From NCBI GenBank assembly GCA_947039275.1, contig CAMQYL010000025.1:1-43503 (forward strand): DNA of 43,503 bases, given 5' to 3'. The position numbers and the translations under genes are program-made. This stretch comes from Amulumruptor sp947039275 (GTDB taxonomy: Bacteria; Bacteroidota; Bacteroidia; Bacteroidales; Muribaculaceae). How positions within the stretch are numbered: the stretch's first letter is position 1; each line of letters starts with the position of its first letter. Of the stretch, positions 32,871 through 40,895 are shown piece by piece. Below the pieces are notes generated by a model. It searched no databases. It worked only from the letters and a program-made list of their open reading frames with translations, and had not been told where the DNA came from.

Positions 32871-32878
32871 TATATTTG
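32871..32878 (+). promoter_or_regulatory. -7 box for pfkA
   Basis: TATATTTG matches TAnnTTTG; no clear -33 at the usual distance. Predicted leader about 68 nt. Confidence 0.5.
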
Positions 32879-32949
32879 TAGTTATTAAAAGACAAGTATA
32901 TCCATATCACGATTCAACACCCACTCCAATAAATAACCCATAGAATATC

Positions 32950-33930
32950 ATGGCAGAAATCAAGTGCATAGGCATCCTCACCTCGGGAGGTGACGCCCCT
33001 GGCATGAACGCGGCTATCCGTGCGGTCACACGTTCAGCTATTTTCAGCGGTTTTGCGGTCAAAGGCATCTATCGCGGCTACCGCGGTCTCATCACCGACG
33101 AAATCGTGGAGTTCAAGACCCAGAATGTATCCAATATCATACAGGCTGGCGGCACCATCCTCAAGACTGCCCGCTGCAAGGAATTCCAAACTCCTGAAGG
33201 ACGTCAGCTCGCGTATGACAATTTGCGCCGTCATGGCATCGATGCCCTTGTGGTCATCGGTGGTGACGGTTCGCTCACAGGTGCCCGCATTTTCGCCAAC
33301 GAATTCAATTTCCCCATCATAGGTCTCCCCGGTACCATCGACAATGACCTCTATGGCACCGATTTCACCATTGGTTACGACACGGCTCTCAACACCATCA
33401 TGGAGTGTGTCGATAAGATACGCGACACCGCCACCAGCCACGAGCGTCTGTTCTTCATCGAGGTCATGGGACGCGATGCAGGTTTCCTTGCCCTCAATGG
33501 CGCGATAGCCAGCGGTGCGGAGGCAGCCATCATCCCTGAGATTTCCACGGAGGTCGACCAGCTTGCCGAACTCATACAGAACGGTTTCCGCAAATCAAAG
33601 AACTCCTCGATTGTGCTCGTGGCTGAAAGTCCCATCACAGGGGGGGCAATGGCACTCGCCGAACGTGTAAAGAACGAGTATCCAGGCTACGATGTGCGTG
33701 TGTCGATACTCGGACACCTGCAGCGTGGCGGTTCGCCCACAGCGCGTGACCGCATCCTCGCTTCGCGCATGGGTGCCGCTGCCATCGATGCCCTCCTTGA
33801 GGACCAGCGCAATGTCATGATCGGTCTTGCCAACGATGAGATTGTCTATGTGCCCTTCTCCAAGGCGATCAAGAACGACAAGCCCATCAATCGCGACCTC
33901 CTTGACACCCTGCGCCGCCTCTCCATCTGA
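32950..33930 (+). CDS. pfkA: 6-phosphofructokinase
   Basis: A 326-residue ATP-type PfkA, the committed step of glycolysis. Signatures: ILTSGGDAPGMNAAIRAV (ATP-binding Gly11 region), GGDGSLTGARIF, the catalytic loop GTIDNDLYGTD with both Asp residues, MGRDAGFLAL, and LGHLQRGGSPTARDRILASR. The residue after GGD (Gly, as in GGDGS) supports ATP rather than pyrophosphate as phosphoryl donor. It is a single-gene unit, followed by a family-A pair before upp. Confidence 0.95.
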   Translation: MAEIKCIGILTSGGDAPGMNAAIRAVTRSAIFSGFAVKGIYRGYRGLITDEIVEFKTQNVSNIIQAGGTILKTARCKEFQTPEGRQLAYDNLRRHGIDALVVIGGDGSLTGARIFANEFNFPIIGLPGTIDNDLYGTDFTIGYDTALNTIMECVDKIRDTATSHERLFFIEVMGRDAGFLALNGAIASGAEAAIIPEISTEVDQLAELIQNGFRKSKNSSIVLVAESPITGGAMALAERVKNEYPGYDVRVSILGHLQRGGSPTARDRILASRMGAAAIDALLEDQRNVMIGLANDEIVYVPFSKAIKNDKPINRDLLDTLRRLSI

Positions 33931-33944
33931 TATATTTTACCTCC

Positions 33945-34027
33945 TGTAGGGACATGCCGTGGCATGTCCGCCTGTGCACGAAATGCAACTTGCCTGGGAT
34001 GCGGACATGCCACGGCATGTCCCTACA
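33945..34027. repeat. Paired palindromic repeat, family A (copy 6)
   Basis: Left arm 33945-33971, spacer of 29 bp ending TTGCCTGGGAT, right arm 34001-34027; the arms are exact inverted copies. The spacer is related to copy 4. It is between same-strand genes pfkA and upp. Confidence 0.92.
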
Positions 34028-34077
34028 GAGAAGTCACACATATTTCTTAAGTTTTAGTATCTCCTTAAATCTGCTTT

Positions 34078-34731
34078 ATGAAAGTTGTCAATTTCGCAGA
34101 GACCCCCTCGCTTGTCAGCCAGTATATGGCTGAGATGAGGGATGTCAATATCCAGGGCAGCATGATGAGATTTCGCCGTAACCTTGAGAGGGTGGGCGAG
34201 ATAATGGCTTATGAGATAAGCAAGACGCTCCATTATACGACCATAGGAGTGGAGACACCTCTGGCTACTGCACAATGCCAGGTGCTGGATGAGCAGGTGG
34301 TACTCGGCACGATATTCCGTGCCGGGGTGCCGTTTCATCAGGGCTTCCTCAACTTCTTTGACCGGGCTGAAAACGCTTTTGTCAGTGCTTACCGTAAATA
34401 CCGCGAGAAGGACAACTTTGACATATTCATAGAGTACATAGCCTCGCCCCGTCTTGACGGCAAGACCTTGATACTGGTTGACCCGATGCTCGCCACTGGC
34501 GGCTCTATGGAACTGAGCTACAAGGCTTTGCTGACTAAGGGCGAACCAGCCAAGGTGCATGTGGTCTCTGTGATAGCCTCGCAGCAGGCAGTGGACTACG
34601 TGGCAAAGACCTTTCCGGCTGACAAGACATCGATATGGGTCGGTGCGATTGACCCTGAAATCAATGCCCATTCCTACATAGTGCCCGGACTCGGCGATGC
34701 CGGAGATCTGGCATACGGTGAGAAGGAGTGA
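34078..34731 (+). CDS. upp: Uracil phosphoribosyltransferase
   Basis: A 217-residue pyrimidine-salvage enzyme making UMP from uracil and PRPP. The PRPP-binding loop is ILVDPMLATGGSM, and the uracil-binding C-terminal segment is YIVPGLGDAGDLAYG. GTIFRAGVPFHQGFLNFF is the conserved region near residue 80. It is followed 40 bp later by dgt, so the two nucleotide-metabolism genes may be co-transcribed. Confidence 0.95.
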   Translation: MKVVNFAETPSLVSQYMAEMRDVNIQGSMMRFRRNLERVGEIMAYEISKTLHYTTIGVETPLATAQCQVLDEQVVLGTIFRAGVPFHQGFLNFFDRAENAFVSAYRKYREKDNFDIFIEYIASPRLDGKTLILVDPMLATGGSMELSYKALLTKGEPAKVHVVSVIASQQAVDYVAKTFPADKTSIWVGAIDPEINAHSYIVPGLGDAGDLAYGEKE

Positions 34732-34771
34732 TGCAACCACCGATATAAAAATACTATAACTGCAATCCATT

Positions 34772-36121
34772 ATGGCTGACATCATGCATTGGGACACTCT
34801 GATCAGTGACCGACGGCTCGGACTTGAAGACATACACAGCAGCCGTGCCGGGGAGCGGAGTGACTTCCAGCGTGATTTTGACAGGCTGGTATTCTCGTCG
34901 CCTTTCCGCCGATTGCAAAACAAGACTCAGGTGTTCCCTCTTCCGGGGAGTATCTTTGTGCATAACCGCCTCACTCATAGCATGGAGGTGGCTTGCGTCG
35001 GACGCTCTATGGCAAATGACATTGCGGCTGGGCTGCGCCCGAAGTATGCATCGGCTGAGTGGCTCGGCAAATTAGATGCGATAGGGGAGATAGTGGCTGC
35101 GGCGTGTCTGGCTCACGACCTTGGCAATCCGCCGTTCGGACACTCCGGAGAGAAAGCCATCGCCACCTATTTCAGCGAGGGACCAGGCATGGAGCTGCAG
35201 GGACAGCTTGATGCTGACCAATGGGCTGATTTCATCAATTTCGAGGGCAATGCCAATGCGTTCAGGTTGCTGACCCATCAGTTCAAGGGACGTAGGGACG
35301 GAGGCTTTGCCATGACGTATTCCACGCTTGCCTCCATAGTCAAGTATCCCTATCAGTCATCGTTGGCTGGCGACCGCAGCAAGTTCGGATTTTTTACTTC
35401 CGAGCGCGATTCGTTTGTGAAGGTGGTTGACGCTCTCGGCATGCTTCGTCTGGATGCGCCTGATGGAGCGGTCAGATATGCACGTCATCCTCTTGTCTAT
35501 ATCCTGGAGGCAGCGGATGACATATGCTATGAAATCATGGATATAGAGGATGCCCACAAGCTCCGCATCCTTTCACATGATGAAGTGATTGACCATTTCC
35601 TGAATTTCTTCGACACTCCTGTCCGTAACCGTCGGATTGAAATGATGACCCGGCTCGATGACCCCAATGAGAAGGTAGCATACCTCCGTTCAAGCGTTAT
35701 CGGTACACTGGTCAATGCGTGTGCTCAAGCCTTCATCGCCAATGAGGAGTCCATCATGGCAGGCACGTTTTCAGGTCCGCTCGTGCAGCATATCGGTGAC
35801 CGTCCGCGCAGGGCATATAAGGCGTGCTGCAATCTCTCATGGGACAAGATATACCGTTCAAGCGATGTCGTGGACATCGAGTTGGCTGGTAACCGTATCA
35901 TCAGCTTTCTCGTGGATGCGTTGATAGAGGCGGTGCGCCATCCCCATCTCAATTATTCCCGGCTGTTGCTTTCACAGGTGCCGCAGCAATATGATGTCGC
36001 AGCCCCGACTCTCTATGGCAAAATCCAGGCAGCTCTTGACCATGTCAGCGGCATGACTGATGTATATGCGCTCGACCTCTACCGTAAACTCAACGGCATG
36101 AGCCTCAAAATCAATAACTGA
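34772..36121 (+). CDS. dgt: dGTP triphosphohydrolase (dGTPase)
   Basis: A 449-residue HD-superfamily enzyme that hydrolyses dGTP (or other dNTPs) to nucleoside and triphosphate. The metal-binding HD set is visible: NRLTHSMEVACVGR (His), CLAHDLGNPPFGHSGE (HD and downstream His), and the ILEAADDICYEIMDIEDAH segment (Asp). Arg-rich FRRLQNKTQVFPLP near the start is typical of the family. The start MADIMHWDTLISDRRLG is standard. Such enzymes also limit phage DNA synthesis in some bacteria (known for dGTPase family members); no such context here beyond housekeeping genes. Confidence 0.93.
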   Translation: MADIMHWDTLISDRRLGLEDIHSSRAGERSDFQRDFDRLVFSSPFRRLQNKTQVFPLPGSIFVHNRLTHSMEVACVGRSMANDIAAGLRPKYASAEWLGKLDAIGEIVAAACLAHDLGNPPFGHSGEKAIATYFSEGPGMELQGQLDADQWADFINFEGNANAFRLLTHQFKGRRDGGFAMTYSTLASIVKYPYQSSLAGDRSKFGFFTSERDSFVKVVDALGMLRLDAPDGAVRYARHPLVYILEAADDICYEIMDIEDAHKLRILSHDEVIDHFLNFFDTPVRNRRIEMMTRLDDPNEKVAYLRSSVIGTLVNACAQAFIANEESIMAGTFSGPLVQHIGDRPRRAYKACCNLSWDKIYRSSDVVDIELAGNRIISFLVDALIEAVRHPHLNYSRLLLSQVPQQYDVAAPTLYGKIQAALDHVSGMTDVYALDLYRKLNGMSLKINN

Positions 36122-36141
36122 CATATAACATTATAATATAT

Positions 36142-37446
36142 ATGTATGAACTTGTAGGGACGCGGCGTGCCGCGTCATCACACCATGGCTCCCGCTTTGT
36201 GATACTGCTTGTGATGTTGTTTTGCCTCTCCTTTCAGGCAAAGGCTGAATATGCAATCGCCGATATCCCCAATGTACATCTGTCAGACAGCACCCGCTAC
36301 GTCTCTGATCCCGAAGGCATATTGTCGGCTGAAGCTGTGGGTGCACTTGACGGCAAACTCGGCAGCATCTGGCGCACGACTTCGGCAGAGCCTGTGGTAG
36401 TAGTCATTGACCGCGCTGATACCGACGACCTTGACACATATGCCACGGAGTTGTTTGAGTCATGGGGCATAGGCAAGAAAGATAAGGACAACGGTCTGCT
36501 CATATTGATAAGCCGTGACCAGCGCAGGGCGGTGATACGTACAGGCCAGGGAGTTGAGGGTCTCATCCCCGATGCTATAGCAAGCCGCATCATCCGCAAT
36601 GTCATGGCTCCGCGCATGGCGCAGGAAGATTATGACGGCGGCACTATCGCAGCTGTTGATGCAGTCAGTGAGATACTCACCGATCCTGCGGCACGGGATG
36701 AACTGATGTCAAAGTATCCCAATAATGCCGATGCGCGCCATGACGATGATCTGACCTTAGGTCAGTTTTTCAAAGGCTACTTAATCTTCGGGATGGTGAT
36801 AACGGTGATACTGCTCATCGTCTATATATACATGCTGGTATCAACGCGTCGCGACAGTGCCCACATGCGCTATGATAAAATCATGCGACTGCGCATGCCT
36901 GCCTTGATGCTTGCTATTTTCGGCTGCGGACTCCCCCTGATTTTGTGGTGGATGATAACCGTAAAGCTCCGTCGCATCCGTCTGCGTCCGCGCCTGTGTC
37001 CTAACGGTCATGGCAAGATGCAGCGGCTTGATGAGGTGACTGACAATCAGTATCTGACAGCCCCGCAAAACACCGAGGAGGAGCTTAATTCCGTTGACTA
37101 TGACGTGTGGCTTTGTCCTGTGTGTCAGGATACGATAGTAGAGCCTTATGTCAACCGTTCGTCACAGTATGTGGAGTGTGACCTGTGTCATACACGTTCG
37201 GCTCGTCTGGTGGGCAATCAGGTGTTGCGTAAGCCGTCCGTGACCACAGAAGGGATTGGTGCGAAGATATTCCACTGTAACCATTGCCGTAATAACTTCA
37301 ACCACACATATCCGATAGCCAAGCTCCCGCCAGTGGTGGTGTTGCCTGGCGGAGGACGTGGCGGTTTCGGCGGAGGAGGCGGCTTCTCCGGCGGATCGTT
37401 CGGCGGTGGCTCTACGATGGGCGGAGGTGCCAGCGGCGGATGGTGA
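36142..37446 (+). CDS. TPM-domain membrane protein with zinc-ribbon-like and Gly-rich tail
   Basis: Up to 434 residues. After a signal peptide (hydrophobic core FVILLVMLFCLSFQAKA) comes a TPM domain (about 50-190, YVSDPEGILSAEAV and WGIGKKDKDNGLLILIS), known from Psb32/YgcG-type proteins. Then two membrane helices (about 213-232 and 250-270), Cys pairs of a zinc-ribbon type (CPVCQD, CDLCHT, CNHCRNNF), and a glycine-rich end (GGGRGGFGGGGGFSGG). The function is unknown; TPM proteins are linked to membrane-protein turnover or stress. The start is uncertain: ATG 36142 makes the first ~14 residues from a family-B repeat arm; GTG 36199 and ATG 36214 are alternatives. It begins 20 bp after dgt. Confidence 0.82.
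   Translation: MYELVGTRRAASSHHGSRFVILLVMLFCLSFQAKAEYAIADIPNVHLSDSTRYVSDPEGILSAEAVGALDGKLGSIWRTTSAEPVVVVIDRADTDDLDTYATELFESWGIGKKDKDNGLLILISRDQRRAVIRTGQGVEGLIPDAIASRIIRNVMAPRMAQEDYDGGTIAAVDAVSEILTDPAARDELMSKYPNNADARHDDDLTLGQFFKGYLIFGMVITVILLIVYIYMLVSTRRDSAHMRYDKIMRLRMPALMLAIFGCGLPLILWWMITVKLRRIRLRPRLCPNGHGKMQRLDEVTDNQYLTAPQNTEEELNSVDYDVWLCPVCQDTIVEPYVNRSSQYVECDLCHTRSARLVGNQVLRKPSVTTEGIGAKIFHCNHCRNNFNHTYPIAKLPPVVVLPGGGRGGFGGGGGFSGGSFGGGSTMGGGASGGW
36153..36180. repeat. Solo arm of palindromic repeat family B inside the TPM gene start
   Basis: TGTAGG plus GACGCGGCGTGCCGCGTC and ATC, identical to the left arm at 9942-9968, with no inverted partner. It lies 11 bp after the ATG at 36142, so if that start is used the arm encodes VGTRRAASS. 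Confidence 0.88.
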
Positions 37447-37452
37447 TGCTCT

Positions 37453-37902
37453 CTACATCCGTGGCAGTGTCTCAATTAGCGGCTGCATGACAAATGCGCG
37501 CTGATGCGCGCGTGGATGCGGTAGTATGAGCCTTTCGGAGACGATAGAGACATCATCCAAGGCTATGAAGTCTATGTCAATCAGGCGGTCGGCATAGCTG
37601 CCGTCAGCCTTGCGGTGTGAGTCTGTGCTGATTGAGTCCTGCGCGCTCTGTAGTATGTCTAAAATTTCATAAGGCGACATATCTGAGGGCAACGCAATTC
37701 TCATCCCCTGGTTAAGAAATCTGTTAGGCGAGTCATAACCCCATGGCTCGCTTTCGTATATTTCAGACAGAGCGAAGTCGACATCTGCCGGGTTGATGCC
37801 CATCACTCTGGCAGTCATATCAATGATAAGGGCGACCGCCACCTCTATGTTGCGGTGGCGGTCGCCCTTGTTGGTACCTATGTTGATATATGCGTTACGC
37901 AT
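37453..37902 (-). CDS. folK: 2-amino-4-hydroxy-6-hydroxymethyldihydropteridine pyrophosphokinase
   Basis: A 149-residue HPPK transferring pyrophosphate from ATP to hydroxymethyl-dihydropterin, the step after FolB and before FolP. It has the core YINIGTNKGDRHRNIEVAV, SEIYESEPWGY, NRFLNQGM, and the signature RLIDIDFIALDD with the two metal-binding Asp, followed by LILPHPRAHQRAFVMQPL. It is the last gene of rimP-nusA-infB-folK, 15 bp after infB. Its stop is six bases from the stop of the convergent TPM gene. Confidence 0.93.
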   Translation of the reverse strand: MRNAYINIGTNKGDRHRNIEVAVALIIDMTARVMGINPADVDFALSEIYESEPWGYDSPNRFLNQGMRIALPSDMSPYEILDILQSAQDSISTDSHRKADGSYADRLIDIDFIALDDVSIVSERLILPHPRAHQRAFVMQPLIETLPRM

Positions 37903-37917
37903 ATACTGTCATTGCAT

Positions 37918-40818
37918 TTACAAAGTCTTCTTAACCTCTACTTCCTCAAATGCCTCGATCATGTCTCCCTCCTGGATATCGTTGTATCCGGCTATTGACA
38001 GACCGCAATCATATCCTGAAAGCACTTCCTTGACATCGTCCTTGAAGCGTTTGAGTGAGCCGAGATCGCCTGTATAGCGTACGATGCCGTCGCGGATGAG
38101 GCGTACCTTGCTGCCACGCTTTATCTTGCCCTCGCGGACGATTGCGCCGGCGATGGTACCCACCTTGGATATGTGGTATACCTGAAGCACTTCGGCTGTG
38201 CCGGTGATTTCCTCCTTGAGTTCGGGGGCGAGCATGCCTTCCATGGCATCCTTGACCTCCTCGATGGCTTGATAGATGACCGAGTAGAGGCGGATTTCCA
38301 CTCCGTCACGTTCGGCAGCACGACGTGCGGCAAGTGACGGACGCACCTGGAAGCCGATGATGATGGCATCTGATGCGGCAGCGAGTGTGACATCGCTTTC
38401 GGAGATTTCGCCGACAGCCTTGTGGAGCACATTGACCTGGATTTCATCGGTCGACAGCTTGATGAGCGAATCTGACAGAGCTTCGATAGAACCGTCCACG
38501 TCGCCCTTGACGATGATGTTGAGCTCCTGGAAGTTGCCGATGATGCGGCGGCGGCCGATATCCTCGAGGGTGAGTCGCTTGGCGGTGCGCATGCCCTGCT
38601 CGCGCTGGAGCTGTTCGCGCTTGCTTGCGATTTCGCGGGCTTCCTGCTCGGTGTCCATGACATTAAATGTGTCTCCTGCGGTAGGTGCGCCGTTGAGACC
38701 GAGGATGAGCACGGGGGTCGCAGGTCCAGCCTCCTTGATGCGCTGATTACGCTCGTTGAACATCGCCTTGACTTTGCCGTAGTGTGTACCGGCAAGGATG
38801 GTGTCACCCACATGGAGCGTACCGTTGCTTACAAGCACTGTGGCGACATAGCCGCGTCCCTTGTCCAGCGATGACTCGATGATGGAGCCGGTGGCGTTGC
38901 GGTTGGGGTTGGCTTTCAGTTCGAGCATTTCGGCTTCGAGAAGTACCTTTTCCATGAGTTCCTCTACGCCGATGCCTTTCTTGGCTGAGATGTCCTGGCT
39001 CTGGTACTTGCCGCCCCATTCTTCCACCAAGTAGTTCATGCCGGCGAGCTGCTCCTTGATTTTGTCAGGGTTGGCGGCAGGCTTGTCTATCTTGTTGATG
39101 GCGAATACGATGGGCACACCGGCTGCCGATGCGTGGTTGAGTGCTTCGACTGTCTGGGGCATCACATCGTCGTCAGCGGCTACGATGACGATCACGATGT
39201 CGGTCACTTTGGCACCGCGTGCACGCATGGCGGTAAACGCCTCGTGACCAGGGGTGTCAAGGAAGGTGATGTGACGTCCGTCAGAAAGCTTGACGTTATA
39301 TGCGCCGATATGCTGGGTGATACCGCCAGCCTCGCCGGCGATGACATTGGCGTTGCGGATGTAGTCGAGGAGCGAGGTCTTGCCGTGGTCCACATGTCCC
39401 ATGACGGTGACGATAGGCGGACGTGTCTCCAGATCCTCCTCCTTGTCCTCTTCCTGATGTATGGCTTCTACCACCTCGGCAGAGACGTATTCGGTCTTGA
39501 AGCCGAACTCCTCAGCCACGATGTTGATGGTTTCGGCATCAAGGCGCTGGTTGATTGACACCATCACGCCGAGGTTCATACAGGTGGCGATGATGTTGTT
39601 GATGGGCACATCCATCATGGATGCGAGGTCGTTGGCTGTCACGAATTCGGTCAGCTTGAGCACCTTGTTTTCGGCAGCTTCGAGCTGGGCGGCTTCGCGT
39701 TCGCGGTTGGCAAATGCCTCACGCTTCTCTTTACGCCATTTTGCACCCTTCTTCTGACCCTTGTCCTTGTTGGTCAGGCGGGCGAGGGTGTCTTTAACCT
39801 GCTTCTGTACGTCCTCTTCCTTGATTTCGGTGTGTTGGGGACGCTTGTTCTCGTTTTTGCGGTCGTTGCCGCGACGGTTGCCGCCCTGTTGGTTGCCGTT
39901 ACGGCGTTCGCCGCCACCGTTATTGCCGTTGCCGCCTTGCTGCTGGTTGTTCTGTCCGTGACGCTCGATGTCTACCTTTTCACGACCGCCGATGCGCTTG
40001 CGCTTGTGGCGTTCGCCTGAAGCAGACGCATCGCCAGCCTTGCGCTGGTCCTTGCTTTTCTTTTTCGGACGCGTGGTCTGGTTGATGGCATCAAGGTCTA
40101 TTTTGCCGACGATATTGAGGGTGGGACCCTGAATGGTCGTGCCTGTAGTGAATACAGCTTCTTCTTTGGGCTTGTTCTCGGCTGCTGGCTGCTCTTTGGG
40201 CTGGATTTCAGCTTTTGGCGCAGGTGCAGGAGCGGAAACTGTAGCGGGAGCCTTGGCTTTGGCTGGAGTTTCCTGGACTTTCGCGGGTGCCTTTTCCTGA
40301 TTTACAGGTGCATCCCTATGCTCAGGAGCTTTAGGTGTTTCCACTGCCTTTGGTGCCTCTTCAGGCTGCTCTTTGGGCTGCTCAGGTTTGGGCGCGGGCT
40401 GAGGTTGGGCAGCAGGGGTTTCCGCGGGCTTGCTTTCGGCTTTGGGTGTTTCAGCAGGCTTGGTTTCTTCTTTGGGCTGCTCGATAGGTTTCCCCGTAGT
40501 CAGGTCGATACGGCCGAGAACGCGGGGAGCGGAGGGGTGTGTGACTTTGATCTCCACCTCTTCATTTGCTGGAGCCTCCTTGGGCGCAGGAGGAGTGACC
40601 ACCTTCTCTTTCTGACGGTCGGCTGCCTGGCGGTCAGAGCGTGTTTTCAGAGCCTGGTCGGGCTGAAACTCTCTGGCAAGCATGTCATATGCGTCATCGT
40701 CAATGCGAGAGTTGGGGTTGTCGTCGATTGTGATGTTTTTTTTGCGCAAGAATTCCACAGCAGTCTGTACTGATATGTTGAAATCCTTAGCTACTTTACT
40801 GATTTTCGTTCTCGCCAT
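37918..40818 (-). CDS. infB: Translation initiation factor IF-2
   Basis: A 966-residue GTPase that places initiator tRNA on the 30S subunit. It has an N-terminal IF2_N helix region (ISKVAKDFNISVQTAVEFLR), then a long Pro/Ala/Lys/Glu-rich disordered linker (about 60-330) with repeated PKAE/PAP units and a Gly/Asn-rich patch (about 285-320), a second IF2_N region, and the G domain from about residue 470: GHVDHGKT (G1), DTPGHEAF (G3), NKIDKP (G4). EF-Tu-like domains II-IV fill the rest. The long linker is usual in Bacteroidetes. Confidence 0.96.
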   Translation of the reverse strand: MARTKISKVAKDFNISVQTAVEFLRKKNITIDDNPNSRIDDDAYDMLAREFQPDQALKTRSDRQAADRQKEKVVTPPAPKEAPANEEVEIKVTHPSAPRVLGRIDLTTGKPIEQPKEETKPAETPKAESKPAETPAAQPQPAPKPEQPKEQPEEAPKAVETPKAPEHRDAPVNQEKAPAKVQETPAKAKAPATVSAPAPAPKAEIQPKEQPAAENKPKEEAVFTTGTTIQGPTLNIVGKIDLDAINQTTRPKKKSKDQRKAGDASASGERHKRKRIGGREKVDIERHGQNNQQQGGNGNNGGGERRNGNQQGGNRRGNDRKNENKRPQHTEIKEEDVQKQVKDTLARLTNKDKGQKKGAKWRKEKREAFANREREAAQLEAAENKVLKLTEFVTANDLASMMDVPINNIIATCMNLGVMVSINQRLDAETINIVAEEFGFKTEYVSAEVVEAIHQEEDKEEDLETRPPIVTVMGHVDHGKTSLLDYIRNANVIAGEAGGITQHIGAYNVKLSDGRHITFLDTPGHEAFTAMRARGAKVTDIVIVIVAADDDVMPQTVEALNHASAAGVPIVFAINKIDKPAANPDKIKEQLAGMNYLVEEWGGKYQSQDISAKKGIGVEELMEKVLLEAEMLELKANPNRNATGSIIESSLDKGRGYVATVLVSNGTLHVGDTILAGTHYGKVKAMFNERNQRIKEAGPATPVLILGLNGAPTAGDTFNVMDTEQEAREIASKREQLQREQGMRTAKRLTLEDIGRRRIIGNFQELNIIVKGDVDGSIEALSDSLIKLSTDEIQVNVLHKAVGEISESDVTLAAASDAIIIGFQVRPSLAARRAAERDGVEIRLYSVIYQAIEEVKDAMEGMLAPELKEEITGTAEVLQVYHISKVGTIAGAIVREGKIKRGSKVRLIRDGIVRYTGDLGSLKRFKDDVKEVLSGYDCGLSIAGYNDIQEGDMIEAFEEVEVKKTL

Positions 40819-40895
40819 ATATCGTTTAGGGGTTGTCTTTATTGTGGTTTCTGATGATGATAGAGAGGAGTGAGAGGTACTGGGCGCTAACGGGC

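Noticed and set aside
17158..34027. The recurring family-A sequences as a dispersed CRISPR array
   Set aside because: The copies are kilobases apart, occur as inverted pairs rather than direct repeats, and no cas gene is present.
40318..40773. A 151-codon plus-strand frame opposite infB
   Set aside because: It is an antisense artefact of the Pro/Ala/Lys-rich IF-2 linker, which removes stops on the other strand.
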